From DTWD01 sp963662965 (GTDB lineage: Bacteria > Acidobacteriota > Vicinamibacteria > Vicinamibacterales > UBA8438), in NCBI GenBank assembly GCA_963662965.1, contig OY759970.1, forward strand, positions 310,001-374,000: a DNA stretch of 64,000 bases. Reading direction: 5' to 3'. The notes below the pieces were generated by a model. The model made no database searches. It saw only the letters and a program-made list of their open reading frames with translations, and was not told the origin of the DNA. Of the stretch, positions 63,881-64,000 are shown one piece after another (the stretch's first letter is position 1; every line of letters starts with the position of its first letter). The position numbers and the translations under genes are program-made.

Positions 63881-64000
63881 CTACTGCTCGGCCTGCACCT
63901 CGACCTCTAGCTCCGCTCCGAACATCGCGGTACGGTCCTGGTCGAGCGCGGCCCACCGAAGCAGCGTGTCGACGTCAGGCGCGACGACCCCATCGAACAC
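63881..64000 (-). CDS. C-terminal end of a gene running off the window
   Basis: The minus strand reads 'VFDGVVAPDVDTLLRWAALD' and 'FGAELEVEVQAEQ' before TAG at 63881-63883. Protein-like codon use; the gene continues beyond 64000. Not identified. Confidence 0.5.
   Translation of the reverse strand: MFDGVVAPDVDTLLRWAALDQDRTAMFGAELEVEVQAEQ

Noticed and set aside
1..64000. CRISPR array or rRNA genes
   Set aside because: No regularly spaced short repeats and no rRNA-like sequence were seen anywhere in the window.

Overview
The window reads as a high-GC bacterial chromosome segment, most likely Acidobacteriota (Vicinamibacteria-like). This is inferred from gene types: a secreted protein of a family much expanded in that phylum, paired secreted NHL-repeat proteins, a secreted PHP-fold protein and a PQQ quinoprotein. 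No rRNA or single-copy marker decides taxonomy; the only housekeeping genes seen are a bS21 gene and an exodeoxyribonuclease III gene. The segment is an insertion-sequence graveyard. IS3, IS5, IS6 (two subtypes), IS256, IS1380, ISL3 and two unassigned integrase-core families occur as intact, nested, frameshifted or cut copies, with three partial copies of a group II intron that shows no reverse transcriptase.

Layout. 1-1537: IS3-type element. 1692-5763: two-gene operon encoding a membrane-anchored helical-repeat protein and a PIN-like protein, a candidate conflict system. 5800-14100: IS remnants around a PHP-fold lipoprotein, including an IS3 element nested inside another IS. 14424-16125: J-domain protein and HtrA protease. 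16346-19138: group II intron relic, IS256, then an abortive-infection (HEPN) gene. 19481-27550: IS5 copies around a broken kinase, an NHL operon and a secreted protein, then an IS1380 remnant. 28269-32264: IS6, ISL3 remnant, bS21, GNAT and another transposase. 32480-37671: PQQ quinoprotein, the fullest intron copy, IS5 and two small envelope genes.

38363-45580 looks like a decayed integrative or prophage element: a tyrosine integrase, a minus-strand operon (HTH protein, ParB-methyltransferase, DUF5681 protein) joined partly by ATGA overlaps, and a 3' half of tRNA-Arg whose core is repeated 2.1 kb away. 45720-51305: XRE regulator, exodeoxyribonuclease III with its 5' end duplicated downstream, a nuclease-like protein and a methyltransferase. 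51991-55277: a Gabija-like pair (OLD-family ATPase/TOPRIM and UvrD-like helicase) in which the ATPase gene carries an in-frame antisense fragment of the IS3 transposase seen at the start of the window. 55329-64000: more IS-cut genes, an outer-membrane barrel, a RelE/RHH toxin-antitoxin pair with a palindromic operator, a Sel1 pseudogene, a pair of unknown genes and a CDGSH iron-sulfur protein.

Taken together this is a defence and mobile-element island: several genome-defence modules (Gabija-like, HEPN-Abi, toxin-antitoxin, candidate PIN/repeat pair, nuclease-like proteins) lie among transposons that keep disrupting neighbouring secreted-protein genes.
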